NCBI RefSeq assembly: GCF_039595395.1
Contig: NZ_JBCNLP010000001.1
Coordinates: 372,001-436,000 of the forward strand
DNA: 64,000 nt
Reading direction: 5' to 3'
DNA from: Novosphingobium sp.
GTDB lineage: Bacteria; Pseudomonadota; Alphaproteobacteria; Sphingomonadales; Sphingomonadaceae
Position 1 is the stretch's first letter, and each line of letters begins with the position of its first letter. A model generated the notes under the pieces. That model was not told where the DNA came from. It saw nothing but the letters and a program-made list of their open reading frames with translations, and searched no databases. Below are positions 8,011 through 17,359 of this stretch, in pieces. The translations under genes were made by a program, and so were the position numbers.

Positions 8011-10094
8011 GGGATGATCTCTCCGGGCGGGGGCGCGACTTCGTCTTCCAGCGCCAGATGCATGCCCATCAGCGCCTCACGCAGGCGGCCATGCGCGGTT
8101 TCGGCCAGCAGGGCGGGGTCGGCCAGCGCGTCGTTGACCATGGCGCGCAGCCTGCCGTCCTCCTGCCGCCCGGCCAGCCTGTCGCGATAGCTGAGCGCGG
8201 TCTGGGCGCGCAGGTCACACAGGATGGCGTGCATATGGGGGCTCACCTCACCCTCGCATTGGCGCAGCGCCAGCAGGTTGATGCCGATGCCGAAATCGTC
8301 GATCATGCGCAGGCGCGGCAATTGCCCGGCGCCGTAAATCTGCTCGGCGGCGGGGAAATAGAGCGCCAGCCGGTCGATCACCAGAAACAGGAACCGCTCG
8401 CGGTCGGGCATGCGGTGGCTGCGCGCGATGTCGAGAATGTCGCGGCGCACCGCCAGCACCAGCCGCCGCGCCGCAAAGCGGGCATGGTCATAGCTGCACA
8501 CATAAAGGCAGCCGCAGGCGATCAGCAGCCCGGCCAGCGAGGCGTTGAGCGTCTGCAAACTCTGGTTGAAATCGGCGGCATAGGCGCTTTGCAGCCCGAG
8601 GAAGGCGAAGATGTAGACGCAGATCAGCATGCCCGCCAGATTCATCGCCATCATCAGGCCGAAGGGCAGCAGCACGCAGCCCAGCACCGCGATCAGCACG
8701 GGAAAATCGGTGACGCGCGGCAGGATGGCATATTGGTAGAGGAAGACGACGGCAAAGGCGGTCATCACCCATGTCACCAGCCCGACGCTGGAGGAGAGGA
8801 TGCGGTCCTGCCCGGTCAGGAAGACGCAGCCGATGAAGGAGAACAGCAGCGCCCCGCCGCCCGAACTCCAGGCGGTAAAATACCAGATCAGCGTGGTGAG
8901 GCCGGTGGAGAGGATCATCGGCACGACATCGAGGAACGCGCCCAGATAATCCGCGCTGCGCACCGGTTTGGCCTGCCGCGCCATCCGTTCGAGCGGCGCG
9001 GGCAGCTTTGCGCCGGTCTCGATGGCATGCAGCGCGATGCCCAGCACCGACCACGCGCGCACAAAGGCGGCAAGGCGCGAGAGCAGCCCGCGCTCCATGG
9101 TGAGGATCTCGCCGCCCGCCGGGTCGAGCGCATCGCGCGTCTCTTCCAGCGCGTGGATCAGCAGGTTGCCGTGCGCAGCATGGTCGTGAGGGTCTGCGGG
9201 TGTTTCCTGCACCCAGGCCGTCACAAGGTCGAGCGAGCGGCCCAGATCGGTGTGCAGGCGGCGGTCATGGCGCAGGGACCGCGCCCAGATCTCGATTCCC
9301 GCCAGATCGGCGATCAGCTCCACCACCTGCCGCCGCAGCAGGTTGAGCTGCCGTCCGCGCGGCGCCATGGCGACAACGTCGAAGGGCAGTTGCACCGCCT
9401 TGGCATCGATCACGCCGACGGCCTTGGTCAGCTCACGCAGGCCCTGGCGCAGGGCGCGGCGGCGATCTTCATCGGGGGATTGCGCGGCGGTGAGGCTGAG
9501 GGCATCGACCAGCCAGTCGCGGGTTTGCCCGCGCCAGTCGGCCATGGTTTTCAGGAAATCGGGAGTCATCGGGCGCGGCCAGAAGGCGCTGTCGACCGCG
9601 GTGATCGCCAGAATGCCCAGCGAGATCTCGCCCATGCGCGCGGTGGCGTAATCGAAGACATTGGTCGGCGCCATCAGATTGGTGAGGCCCACCACACCGG
9701 CGGTCACCCCCGCCGAGAACCACAGGTAATTGGCCGGGGTCCGGTCGATCTGGCGCAGAAAGGTGGCGCCCACGATGATGCCGAGCGTGACGGTGACCAG
9801 AATGCCCAACTGATCGCCAAACAGGCCGGTGACGCCCATCATCACCGTGCCGCCCGCGATGGTGCCGATAAAACGGAACAGCGCCTTGGAGCGGATCGCC
9901 CCGGTCTCGGGCGGGTTGAGCACGATGTAGATCGTGAGCACCGCCCAGTACGGATTTTCCAGATCCTGACTGAAGCCGACGATCAGCGCGAGGGCGGTGG
10001 CCAGATAGGCCTTGGTGGAAAAGACCAGATCCCGCAGCGTCGGCACGCGCAGGGAATCATACACACCGCGCAGGCTGAGGGGTGGAGCCGCCAT
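8007..10094 (-). CDS. FUSC-family inner-membrane transporter (AaeB-like)
   Basis: 695 residues. Two blocks of membrane helices (about residues 28-170 and 375-520) each precede a soluble helical domain, the two-fold layout of FUSC/AaeB proteins. The first block contains the GFSQDLENPYWAVLTIYIV signature and the second starts near LTTLIWYFTAWSSGGGALLF. In E. coli AaeB exports p-hydroxybenzoate and related aromatic acids as a metabolic relief valve. The downstream DUF1656, HlyD and NodT genes make a complete trans-envelope system. It is the first gene of the operon, and no regulator gene is adjacent. Confidence 0.9.
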   Translation of the reverse strand: MAAPPLSLRGVYDSLRVPTLRDLVFSTKAYLATALALIVGFSQDLENPYWAVLTIYIVLNPPETGAIRSKALFRFIGTIAGGTVMMGVTGLFGDQLGILVTVTLGIIVGATFLRQIDRTPANYLWFSAGVTAGVVGLTNLMAPTNVFDYATARMGEISLGILAITAVDSAFWPRPMTPDFLKTMADWRGQTRDWLVDALSLTAAQSPDEDRRRALRQGLRELTKAVGVIDAKAVQLPFDVVAMAPRGRQLNLLRRQVVELIADLAGIEIWARSLRHDRRLHTDLGRSLDLVTAWVQETPADPHDHAAHGNLLIHALEETRDALDPAGGEILTMERGLLSRLAAFVRAWSVLGIALHAIETGAKLPAPLERMARQAKPVRSADYLGAFLDVVPMILSTGLTTLIWYFTAWSSGGGALLFSFIGCVFLTGQDRILSSSVGLVTWVMTAFAVVFLYQYAILPRVTDFPVLIAVLGCVLLPFGLMMAMNLAGMLICVYIFAFLGLQSAYAADFNQSLQTLNASLAGLLIACGCLYVCSYDHARFAARRLVLAVRRDILDIARSHRMPDRERFLFLVIDRLALYFPAAEQIYGAGQLPRLRMIDDFGIGINLLALRQCEGEVSPHMHAILCDLRAQTALSYRDRLAGRQEDGRLRAMVNDALADPALLAETAHGRLREALMGMHLALEDEVAPPPGEIIP

Positions 10095-10136
10095 AGGGTA
10101 AAAATCTTAGGCATAAGCCCCGGAAGGAGCAAGCAT

Positions 10137-10361
10137 TTAAGGGCGTAGGGCAGGGGCGTGATGGCGGGTCCATATGTCGGCGGCCTCGCCCATGGTCTTG
10201 GGCGTGCCGTCCTTCAGCCAGGCCATGAAACTCCGGTCGAACGCGAAGTCCGGACCGCAGGCGGCGAGGAAGAAGCGCCGGACATTCTGCGTGTTGCGAT
10301 AGGTGCCATCAATGGGCGTATCGCGGTGGATCGGGGCGCCGTGCCAGTCGAAAGCGGTCAT
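10137..10361 (-). CDS. DUF6434 domain protein
   Basis: 74 residues from the ATG at 10361, directly after the stop of the membrane-protein gene (1-nt gap), so probably co-expressed with it. The sequence carries the DUF6434 pattern: FDWHG, then DGTYRNTQNVRRFF, a short FAFDRSFMAWLKD stretch and KTMGEAADIW. In other bacteria this domain often follows a SAP domain. Function is unknown; it is small and cytoplasmic. Confidence 0.7.
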   Translation of the reverse strand: MTAFDWHGAPIHRDTPIDGTYRNTQNVRRFFLAACGPDFAFDRSFMAWLKDGTPKTMGEAADIWTRHHAPALRP

Positions 10362-10362
10362 T

Positions 10363-10881
10363 TCAGGACAGGGCGGCACGTTTCGCGCCCGCATCGCGCA
10401 GCAGCGCGACGAGCGAGGCGGTCCACAAGGCAAGCGCCGCCGCGAAGCCGGAGAGCGCCCCGCCCAGTGGCGCGGGCAGCAGCACACCGACGACAGCCGC
10501 CGCGATCAGCGCCGAACCCAGCGCGTAAAAGGGCGGAAAGGGCGCGGCCCATGCGATGGGCAGGAAATGCAGGCCGACGACCAGCGCCACGGCGGGCATC
10601 AGCCATTCGGGATGATGCAGGTTCATCACCAGATTGGAGGCGAGGAACAGGCCGATCCCCTCGCCAACGCTGGCCCAGGTGATGGCCTTTTCGGCGCGAG
10701 GCGAGGGGGTGATGCCCTCACCCGGCAGGCGCATCACGCGAAGAGCGCCAAGGCCGATCATGACAAAAACGGCAAAGGGCAGGGCGAGCGGCATTCCGGA
10801 AACATGCCATTGCCAATGCAGCGTCATGGCGATGAACACCGCGCCGAAAAAGCCCATGATGATCGCGCCGCGTGAACCCAT
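10363..10881 (-). CDS. Predicted membrane protein, unknown function
   Basis: 172 residues, mostly hydrophobic, with about five membrane helices (near 5-22, 30-47, 68-90, 95-115 and 120-160) and short loops. I do not recognise the family with confidence; it resembles small uncharacterised membrane proteins found near DUF6434 genes. It precedes the DUF6434 gene with a 1-nt gap, which suggests a two-gene unit. Confidence 0.65.
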   Translation of the reverse strand: MGSRGAIIMGFFGAVFIAMTLHWQWHVSGMPLALPFAVFVMIGLGALRVMRLPGEGITPSPRAEKAITWASVGEGIGLFLASNLVMNLHHPEWLMPAVALVVGLHFLPIAWAAPFPPFYALGSALIAAAVVGVLLPAPLGGALSGFAAALALWTASLVALLRDAGAKRAALS

Positions 10882-10950
10882 GATATCCCCCGCTCAAGCT
10901 GGCGGTTCTATAACATGGTTGCGCGGCAGGTCGACGGTTCTTGATGTCCT

Positions 10951-10979
10951 CTCCCGCCGGTCGTGAAAACCGGCGGGAG
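10951..10979 (-). terminator. Perfect 11-bp hairpin downstream of a small exported protein gene
   Basis: CTCCCGCCGGT (10951-10961) pairs perfectly with ACCGGCGGGAG (10969-10979) around a 7-nt loop. It lies 13 nt past the stop of the minus-strand gene at 10993. There is no clear T-run on the minus strand, so it may be a weak intrinsic terminator or an mRNA-stabilising hairpin. Confidence 0.5.
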
Positions 10980-10992
10980 GGATCGTGGCCGC

Positions 10993-11385
10993 TTAGAAAC
11001 CGTTGCGGCGCATCCAGTGAATCTGGCGGCTGATGCCGTCGAGGCGGCCCTGAACCTGCGCGCGCTGGTCGGGCGTCAGGCGACCGGCGTCGGCCCAGTG
11101 CATGCGGCGGATCCACTGCTCCACCCCGTCCAGCTCGCGGCTGACGCGGACGGCTTCGCGGCGGTCGAGGCTGCCGTCGGCCCGGCCACGGTTGACGCGC
11201 TCGCGCAGGAAGTGGATGCGCTCATAGGGGTTGTCGGGCGCGCCGCGCCAGAAGGTGCCGGGGTTCCACTGGCCAGGAGCCCATTGGCCAGGCTGGGCCA
11301 TGGCGACATTGGCGCCCATCAGACCGGCGGTGACGGCGCCAATGGAAAGGGCGGCGGCGGCGAGCGTTGCGCGGGCGAGCTTCAT
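10993..11385 (-). CDS. Small exported helical protein, unknown
   Basis: 130 residues from the ATG at 11385. This start is preferred because it begins a clean signal peptide (residues 1-29, cleavage near NVAMA-QPG) and has a GGAGG-like Shine-Dalgarno. The mature part has a repeated APGQW/NPGTFW stretch followed by an Arg-rich helical region (about 60-125) reminiscent of small periplasmic metal- or stress-associated proteins of sphingomonads. No firm family assignment. Confidence 0.65.
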   Translation of the reverse strand: MKLARATLAAAALSIGAVTAGLMGANVAMAQPGQWAPGQWNPGTFWRGAPDNPYERIHFLRERVNRGRADGSLDRREAVRVSRELDGVEQWIRRMHWADAGRLTPDQRAQVQGRLDGISRQIHWMRRNGF

Positions 11386-11513
11386 AAATCCTCCTGCTTG
11401 TATCGGGCTGACGGGGGGTGATTGTCGATCAGCCACGCCCCCTTTGGACCCCACGATCTGAACGGGTTGCGAATGCCCGGTACAGCCACGGTTCAAGCCG
11501 GAAAAACCGTGCC

Positions 11514-14500
11514 TTACGGCGCGGGCAGGGTGAAGGTCAGGCTCCCCTCATGGCTGCCGGTGGTGCTGGTGGGCTGGCCTTGCGGCCCGGTGTCCGCCGC
11601 CTCGTGGAACTTGTTCCCCATGCCGGGGATCGCCTGCATGAAGCCGAAGGTGGTGTCCGGGAAGGGCGGGCTGGTGTTGGGGTGGTCCTGAAGCCGCGCG
11701 CCGAGCTGCAGAAAGGGCGTGCCCGCCGAGGGACGGATCAGCAGCGGCGCGCCGCCCATATCGAGCTTCACCCAGCGCGGATCGGCGAAATAGCCGGCAT
11801 TGGCGGGCGACAGCGCGCCGGCCTTCTTGCTGTCGGCGATATCGTGGACCCCGAGTTCCGGCCCGCGCAGGCGGTTCTTCCACACCGGCCATGGCCCGCG
11901 CAGCAGGGCACGCGCCGAGGTGACCGGCGCGGTGTCGAAGCCCACGCCATAGTAAACATAGGCGCCGCTGAGCTGATAGCGATAGTCGAGCCGCAGCGCG
12001 CCGCTGGCGTCCAGAGTCCAGTGTGCCCGTTCCAGCCCACCCGCGCCCGGCGCATCGAGCCAGACGACCGGCTTGCCTGTGGCAGGATCGGTTCCGGTGC
12101 CGCTGGTTACGGTGCTGGCCGGGGTCGGTGCGGGCTCGAAACGGTCGGCCTGATAGCCGATCCTCACCTTGGGCGGGTTGAGCGCGCCATGCAGCCCCTG
12201 CACATCGAGCAGGCGGATCGCCGCGATCTGCTGCGCGGGGAAGGCATAGAGCGTGGGATCGCGCCATGTGCGCTGCGTCGCGGCGACGGTGGTCCATGCC
12301 TTGCCGTCGCGCGAGATTTGCAGGGTGAAACCGGAGAGGAAGCTTTTTTCATCGAGGCCGAAGTCGATCTGGGCGATGTTGGCCAGCCCCGGCGCAGCGG
12401 GTTTGAAGACATTGTCGCCCGCCGCCGTCACCTCGGACCAGACCGGCTGAGCGCTGGCGGGATGGGCATAGACGAGGCGCGGGCCGCCCGCGATCGCCAC
12501 CGTGCGGCTGCCGCTGGCGATCTTGTGCAGCAGTCCGGTCTTTTCGTCGAAATCGGCGCTGAAGCGGCCCGCGGTCAGGCGGATCGCGCCATTGGCTTTG
12601 GCGATCTGCGGCGTTCCGGCTTGCGGCGCTGAGGCTTCGGGGCGGGGCGTGGCGATGGGCCAGACCCAGCGCATCACGTCCTCTTCGCCGCGACGTGCGG
12701 TGAGGCGCAGGGCATCGGCCTGCCCCATGCTGGCCGAGCGGGGCAGTGCCAGCCGTCCCTCGCTGTGCGGGGCCACATCGGGACCGGTGATCTGCCCCGA
12801 GGCCAGAACGCGCGGCTGGGTTCCGGCCTCGCTGGGCAGCGGGAAGCGCAGCCATTCCCAGCGGAAGGTTAGCGCCGACAGGGGCGTGAAATCATAGGCA
12901 TTGGCCAGTTTGATCTGCCCGTCGAAAGAACCATCCAGCGTGGGCGGCGTGATCTGCACCGGCGCATAGATGTCGCGGATGGTGAAATAGCTCGGCTCGG
13001 GGTTATGGCGCGCGTCGAGGATGCCGTCGGGGGCCTGCGTGCCGACATTGTCGATCCGCCCGCCCTGATCCTTGCGGGCCAGCCCCTCATCGGCGAAGAC
13101 CCAGACGAAGCCGCCCGCGCCATGGGGCGAGGCCTTGATCGCCTGCCACACATCCTCCATCGCCGCGCCCGCGCCGCCGTCATAGAGGCCGTGCTGGAAT
13201 TCGGTGGGCATTACCAGATTGGGGCCGTTCAACCGCGCCACGAAATCCTGATATTTCGGGTAATGTTTGGTATCCACCCCGTCATGCGGGTCCCACGGGT
13301 GGAGCACCTTGCGGTGTTGCGGGTCATAGCGGGCATATTCGGGATCGAGTTCGCGGTTGAAGCCGCCCTCATTGCCATTGTCCCAGAAGAGAATGGCGGG
13401 GTGGTTGACGTCGCGCTCGACCAGTTCGCGCACCAGCTTGCGGCCGACCTCCGTGTCGTGGGAATGCTGCCAGCCGCTGAGTTCATCGAGGACATAGAGG
13501 CCCAGCTCGTCGCAGGCTTTGAGGAAGCTCTCCTCGGGCGAGTAATGCGACATGCGCACGGCATTCATGTTCATGCCGCGGATCAGCTTCACATCCTCAT
13601 AGGAGTTCGCATGGGTCAAGGCGCGGCCGGTGTCGGGCCGGAAGCTGTGGCGGTTGACGCCCTTGAGCACGATCTTCTGCCCGTTGAGGTAAAGCCCCCC
13701 CCCCGCGCGCACCTCGAAAGTGCGGAAGCCGAAGCGGGTGCGGACATGATGCACCGCCTCATTCCCCTTGAAGAGCGTGACATCGAGGACATAGAGATTG
13801 GGCGTTTCGGACGACCACAGGCGCGGGTTCGCCGCAGAGCCATGCAGCGTCACCAGCCCCGTGCCGCCCGCCGGGATCGGGGTGGAGAAGGGCGTGCCCA
13901 CCTTGTTGCCATCCTTGTCGACGATCTGGCCAACAACCGAGGTGACGGTCCTGGGTTCGGCCAGCGTGATATCGGCGGCGATGGTGCCATCGGCGCGCGC
14001 GTCCACGCTGACATGGCCGATGGCCTCGGCGGGCAGCGCCTCCAGCCAGACCGGGCGGTAGATGCCGCCGAAGGTCCAGTAATCGCCATAGCGCTCGGCG
14101 ATTTCGGTGTCCTTGTTGGCCGAGTTTTCCGCGACCTCGACCTCGACATCATTGCTGGCGCCCAGCTTGAGCAGCGGGGTGATGTCGAAGCTGAAGCGGT
14201 TGAAGCCGCCCTGATGCAGCGGCCCGGCCTGCACGCCATTCACCTTGACGATGGTGTCGGTCATCACCGCATCGAAGGTGAGGCGGATGCGCTTGCCCTG
14301 CCAGTCGGCGGGCACGGTGAAGCTGCGGTGATAGGTGGCGCGATCATGCGTCTGCCAGGCGCGGTCGGTGCCGTAATGCGGATGGCCAAAGCCCTGCTGC
14401 TGCCAGTTGGAGGGCACGGGGATGGTGGCCTTTTCCCCCGCGCGTGCCCCGCCGTCGATGGTGAAATCCCAGGGGACGGCATTGTCGGGGCCGTCCCCGC

Positions 14501-14600
14501 TCAACATCTGCTTTTGCGTGTCGATGGGGCCGGGGGCGGCCAGCGCTGCGGAAGGCAGGCAGGCCGAGGCCAGAAAGAGTGCTGCGAAACGACGCTTCAT
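11514..14600 (-). CDS. Glycoside hydrolase family 2 (beta-galactosidase-like), exported
   Basis: 1028 residues with a signal peptide (1-21). Domain order follows GH2: sugar-binding jelly roll (about 30-210), an Ig-like domain (about 215-310), a TIM barrel (about 315-620) and beta-rich C-terminal domains. The barrel holds GVNRHSF, a putative acid/base E411 (NGNEGG) and a putative nucleophile E467 (MPTEFQHG). It follows the TonB-receptor gene by 20 nt on the same strand. This fits periplasmic trimming of an imported oligosaccharide under the divergent LacI regulator. The substrate (beta-galactoside, glucuronide or mannoside) cannot be fixed from sequence alone. Confidence 0.88.
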   Translation of the reverse strand: MKRRFAALFLASACLPSAALAAPGPIDTQKQMLSGDGPDNAVPWDFTIDGGARAGEKATIPVPSNWQQQGFGHPHYGTDRAWQTHDRATYHRSFTVPADWQGKRIRLTFDAVMTDTIVKVNGVQAGPLHQGGFNRFSFDITPLLKLGASNDVEVEVAENSANKDTEIAERYGDYWTFGGIYRPVWLEALPAEAIGHVSVDARADGTIAADITLAEPRTVTSVVGQIVDKDGNKVGTPFSTPIPAGGTGLVTLHGSAANPRLWSSETPNLYVLDVTLFKGNEAVHHVRTRFGFRTFEVRAGGGLYLNGQKIVLKGVNRHSFRPDTGRALTHANSYEDVKLIRGMNMNAVRMSHYSPEESFLKACDELGLYVLDELSGWQHSHDTEVGRKLVRELVERDVNHPAILFWDNGNEGGFNRELDPEYARYDPQHRKVLHPWDPHDGVDTKHYPKYQDFVARLNGPNLVMPTEFQHGLYDGGAGAAMEDVWQAIKASPHGAGGFVWVFADEGLARKDQGGRIDNVGTQAPDGILDARHNPEPSYFTIRDIYAPVQITPPTLDGSFDGQIKLANAYDFTPLSALTFRWEWLRFPLPSEAGTQPRVLASGQITGPDVAPHSEGRLALPRSASMGQADALRLTARRGEEDVMRWVWPIATPRPEASAPQAGTPQIAKANGAIRLTAGRFSADFDEKTGLLHKIASGSRTVAIAGGPRLVYAHPASAQPVWSEVTAAGDNVFKPAAPGLANIAQIDFGLDEKSFLSGFTLQISRDGKAWTTVAATQRTWRDPTLYAFPAQQIAAIRLLDVQGLHGALNPPKVRIGYQADRFEPAPTPASTVTSGTGTDPATGKPVVWLDAPGAGGLERAHWTLDASGALRLDYRYQLSGAYVYYGVGFDTAPVTSARALLRGPWPVWKNRLRGPELGVHDIADSKKAGALSPANAGYFADPRWVKLDMGGAPLLIRPSAGTPFLQLGARLQDHPNTSPPFPDTTFGFMQAIPGMGNKFHEAADTGPQGQPTSTTGSHEGSLTFTLPAP

Positions 14601-14620
14601 GCGACTGGGCCCCTGTCAGG

Positions 14621-16909
14621 TCAGAATTGGAAAGATGAGCGCACGCCGAAATAGCGGCGGAAATCGCGGGGCAGCAAGGCTGTCACCGCCAGCTGATTGC
14701 CGAAAGTGCCATAGGCATTGCCGAGGTTGGCGGCATATTGCTTGTCGGTGACATTGTTGACGAAGCCCATCACCTCCCAGCGGCGGTCCTGCGAGCGCAC
14801 CCCCAGCGAGAGGTTGAGAATGCCATAGCCGCCCTGCACCGTGGCCGGGTCCTGACTGAGCGAATAGTTGATCGCGCTCTGGTAGGAGAAGGCGGCGTTG
14901 GCGGCGGCCTCCAGCGGGCCGTTGCCGAGGGCATGGGTGTAATCGATGTTGGCTGAGGCCTTCCACACCGGCGCCTGAGCCGGGCGGGCACCTGCCAGAT
15001 TCTGGAAGGCGGGCGCGCCGGTCGCGGCATTGGCGGGCACGCAGCCCAGCGCCAGCGTCTGCCCCGGATAGCATTGCGCCACCGGGAAAGAGGTGATCCG
15101 CGCATCGACATAGGCCAGCGAACCGCCCAGCGAGAGGTGATCGGTCGCGCGGCCATTGGCTTCCAGTTCGACGCCGCGTGTGCGGATCGCGCCGACATTG
15201 GCGAGGCGGAAGTTCGATGTGCCATCGGGCAGGGTTTCGATGCCCTGCGCCTGGAAGTTCTTGTAGGTGGCGGTGAACAAGGTGGCGTTGAAGGTCAGGC
15301 GGCGGTTGAACATCTGGCTGCGCAGGCCGAGTTCAAAGTCCTTGGAGGTTTCCGGCTTCACCGGCCCGCCGGCGGCGCGGGTGGCGTTGAAACCGGTGCT
15401 CAGATCATAGCTGACGCCCTTGCGGCCCGAGGCATGGGTGAAAAACACATTCACATCGGGGGTGAAGGTGTAGCGCAGGCTGGCCTTGTAGGTGACATAA
15501 TCGCGCTCGTCCGAGCCGGAGAAATAGGCATTGCCGTTCTGCCGGTCGAGGAAGGTGTAGCTGACATCGTCGATGCCATAGCGCAGGCCGCCGATGGTGG
15601 TCAGGTTCTTGAACACATCATACTCAAGCTGACCGAAGGCCGCCTTCTGCAACGAGCCCGCCGAGGCGGTGTAATGGCTGAGCGAGAAGACCTGCCCGCG
15701 ATCGCGGATCTGGGTGAAATTGGCATCGGCATAGAACAGCCCCAGCGTATAGCGCAGCGGCTGGTTGCTGGCGGAAATCAGGCGAAACTCCTGGGTCCAT
15801 TGCGATGCGGTGATGGTGCCGGTCTGCTGGTTGTTGAAGGCGGCGATGGCCGTGCCGTCATTGTCCAGACGGTCATACATCTTGTAGAAGTCATGCGAGG
15901 TGATCGACATCAGCGAGGCAAAGCCGAAATCATAGCTGGCGCGCAGCGATTGCTGGAAATCGTGATAGCGCGTGCCGCCGACAAAATCATTGGCGACCAG
16001 GCGGTTGCCAAGCGTGGCCGTGATGCCCGGCGCAAAAACCGCCGGGGTGAGTGCCGGCGTGCCGCGCAGCCGCGCATCGGGCGAGATGGTGATGAAGGGC
16101 TGGCCCAGCGTGGTGTGCCCATCGACATAATCGAGGCCGAGATGGACCGTCAGATCCGAGGTGGGGGTCCATTTCAGCTTGCCGCGCGCGGAGAAATCCT
16201 CACGTCCGCTCAGGCGGCGGCCATCGGTGACATTGGTGACATTGCCAAGAAACTTGTCCCAATTGACCGAGGCGCGAAAGCCCAGCGTGTCGGTCAGCGG
16301 CCCGGACAGCGAGGCATTGCCCTGAAACTCCGAATCCGAGGTGGCCAGCGCGCCAACGCGGCCGGTCAGCGTTGGCGTGGGGTCCTTGGTCACGATGTTG
16401 AGCAGGCCTGCCGAGGCGGATTTGCCGTAAAGCGTGCTCTGGGGGCCGCGCAGCACCTCGAGCCGGTCGATGTCGGTGAGGTTGGTGAAGGCGCGGGCCT
16501 GAAAGGCCACCGGCACATCATCGACCTGCACCGCGACGCTGGGTTCGGTGCTGATGCTGAAGGCGAAGGTGCCGATGCCGCGGATCGAGATCGAGGAGTT
16601 CACCGGCTGCTCGGCCGGGCGCACCACCAGCGAGGGGGCGACCTTCGAGAGATCGGCGAAATTGCGCACGCCATTGACCTGCAGCGCATGGTCATTGACC
16701 ACCTGAACCGCGAGCGGGACTTTCTGGATGTTCTCCGCGCGCTTTTGCGCGGTGACGATGATCTCATTGTCGGACGCGGGTTTGGGGGCGGCCGGGGCGG
16801 TGTCCTGCGCATGCAGCGGCGTGGCGGTTGCGACGGTCATGGCGATGATCGAAATCGCCATGATCCCGATGTTGGACGCAACTCGGGTGTCATCAAGTTT
16901 TGAAGCCAT
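14621..16909 (-). CDS. TonB-dependent outer-membrane receptor
   Basis: 762 residues; signal peptide (about 1-34) then a TonB box-like NEIIVTAQKR and a plug domain with QVDDVPVAFQARAF and LEVLRGPQSTLYGKSASAG. The remainder is the 22-stranded barrel, ending in FGVRSSFQF with the terminal aromatic expected for barrel assembly. GGAGGGG lies 4 nt before the ATG. It sits with a GH2 enzyme and a LacI regulator, so uptake of an oligosaccharide or glycoside is more likely than a siderophore (inference). A minus-strand promoter candidate with an operator in its spacer lies about 200 nt upstream. Confidence 0.93.
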   Translation of the reverse strand: MASKLDDTRVASNIGIMAISIIAMTVATATPLHAQDTAPAAPKPASDNEIIVTAQKRAENIQKVPLAVQVVNDHALQVNGVRNFADLSKVAPSLVVRPAEQPVNSSISIRGIGTFAFSISTEPSVAVQVDDVPVAFQARAFTNLTDIDRLEVLRGPQSTLYGKSASAGLLNIVTKDPTPTLTGRVGALATSDSEFQGNASLSGPLTDTLGFRASVNWDKFLGNVTNVTDGRRLSGREDFSARGKLKWTPTSDLTVHLGLDYVDGHTTLGQPFITISPDARLRGTPALTPAVFAPGITATLGNRLVANDFVGGTRYHDFQQSLRASYDFGFASLMSITSHDFYKMYDRLDNDGTAIAAFNNQQTGTITASQWTQEFRLISASNQPLRYTLGLFYADANFTQIRDRGQVFSLSHYTASAGSLQKAAFGQLEYDVFKNLTTIGGLRYGIDDVSYTFLDRQNGNAYFSGSDERDYVTYKASLRYTFTPDVNVFFTHASGRKGVSYDLSTGFNATRAAGGPVKPETSKDFELGLRSQMFNRRLTFNATLFTATYKNFQAQGIETLPDGTSNFRLANVGAIRTRGVELEANGRATDHLSLGGSLAYVDARITSFPVAQCYPGQTLALGCVPANAATGAPAFQNLAGARPAQAPVWKASANIDYTHALGNGPLEAAANAAFSYQSAINYSLSQDPATVQGGYGILNLSLGVRSQDRRWEVMGFVNNVTDKQYAANLGNAYGTFGNQLAVTALLPRDFRRYFGVRSSFQF

Positions 16910-17112
16910 GGTTCCCCTCCGTGGGATATTTTTGTTCTTTTGATCTTGGTCTGATTTTTAGCGATGAAGATCGGTCAGATATCGGCGGTCTTGGCCGGAT
17001 GTGGTCATCAACTCTGCGATGGCGTGACTGTGTTCATGCCGGCGGGTGATTGTATACGCCGGATCCTTTCCACCTGTTGGGGCGGAGATTGACTCCATGA
17101 AGGTCTTGAGGA

Positions 17113-17142
17113 ATAACTGCCTACGTTGGCAATGGCTGTCAA
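17113..17142 (-). promoter_or_regulatory. Candidate promoter for receptor/GH2 operon with operator in spacer
   Basis: On the minus strand a perfect TTGACA (17142-17137) is followed after 17-18 nt by a weak -10 (AGTTAT/CAGTTA). The palindrome TGCCTACGTTGGCA (17118-17131) fills most of the spacer, where a bound repressor would block RNA polymerase. Confidence 0.5.
17118..17131. promoter_or_regulatory. LacI-type operator, copy 1
   Basis: TGCCTACGTTGGCA is a near-perfect palindrome with the central CpG typical of LacI-family operators. An identical copy starts 44 bp away, and both lie in the 450-bp gap between the divergent receptor and regulator genes. Confidence 0.65.
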
Positions 17143-17161
17143 TCTGTTCAGGAAAATTTTT

Positions 17162-17175
17162 TGCCTACGTTGGCA
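17162..17175. promoter_or_regulatory. LacI-type operator, copy 2
   Basis: Second exact copy of TGCCTACGTTGGCA, 44 bp (about four helical turns) from copy 1. The spacing puts both sites on the same DNA face, suited to cooperative binding. The rest of 16910-17359 holds no gene. Confidence 0.65.
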
Positions 17176-17359
17176 GAAGGAGTGAAAAGAGCGGCAAAGC
17201 GTTTGATGCAAAGGGCGGTTCGCCCCGTCGATGCGTGGCTTTCCGTCTCCTCCCGCAGGTTGCTGGCACCTTGCGGCGTTTGTTGATATTCCGCCTGTCC
17301 GTCCGCCCCACAGCGCTTCCCGCCAGTCCAAGGCCTCATGTCCGGAGATCGCGACACGC

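Noticed and set aside
8058..10148. Nearly 700-codon plus-strand frame
   Set aside because: Antisense shadow of the FUSC gene, without domain signature.
13005..16903. Two long plus-strand frames opposite the GH2 and receptor genes
   Set aside because: Both are antisense to genes with clear motifs; composition reflects third-position GC.
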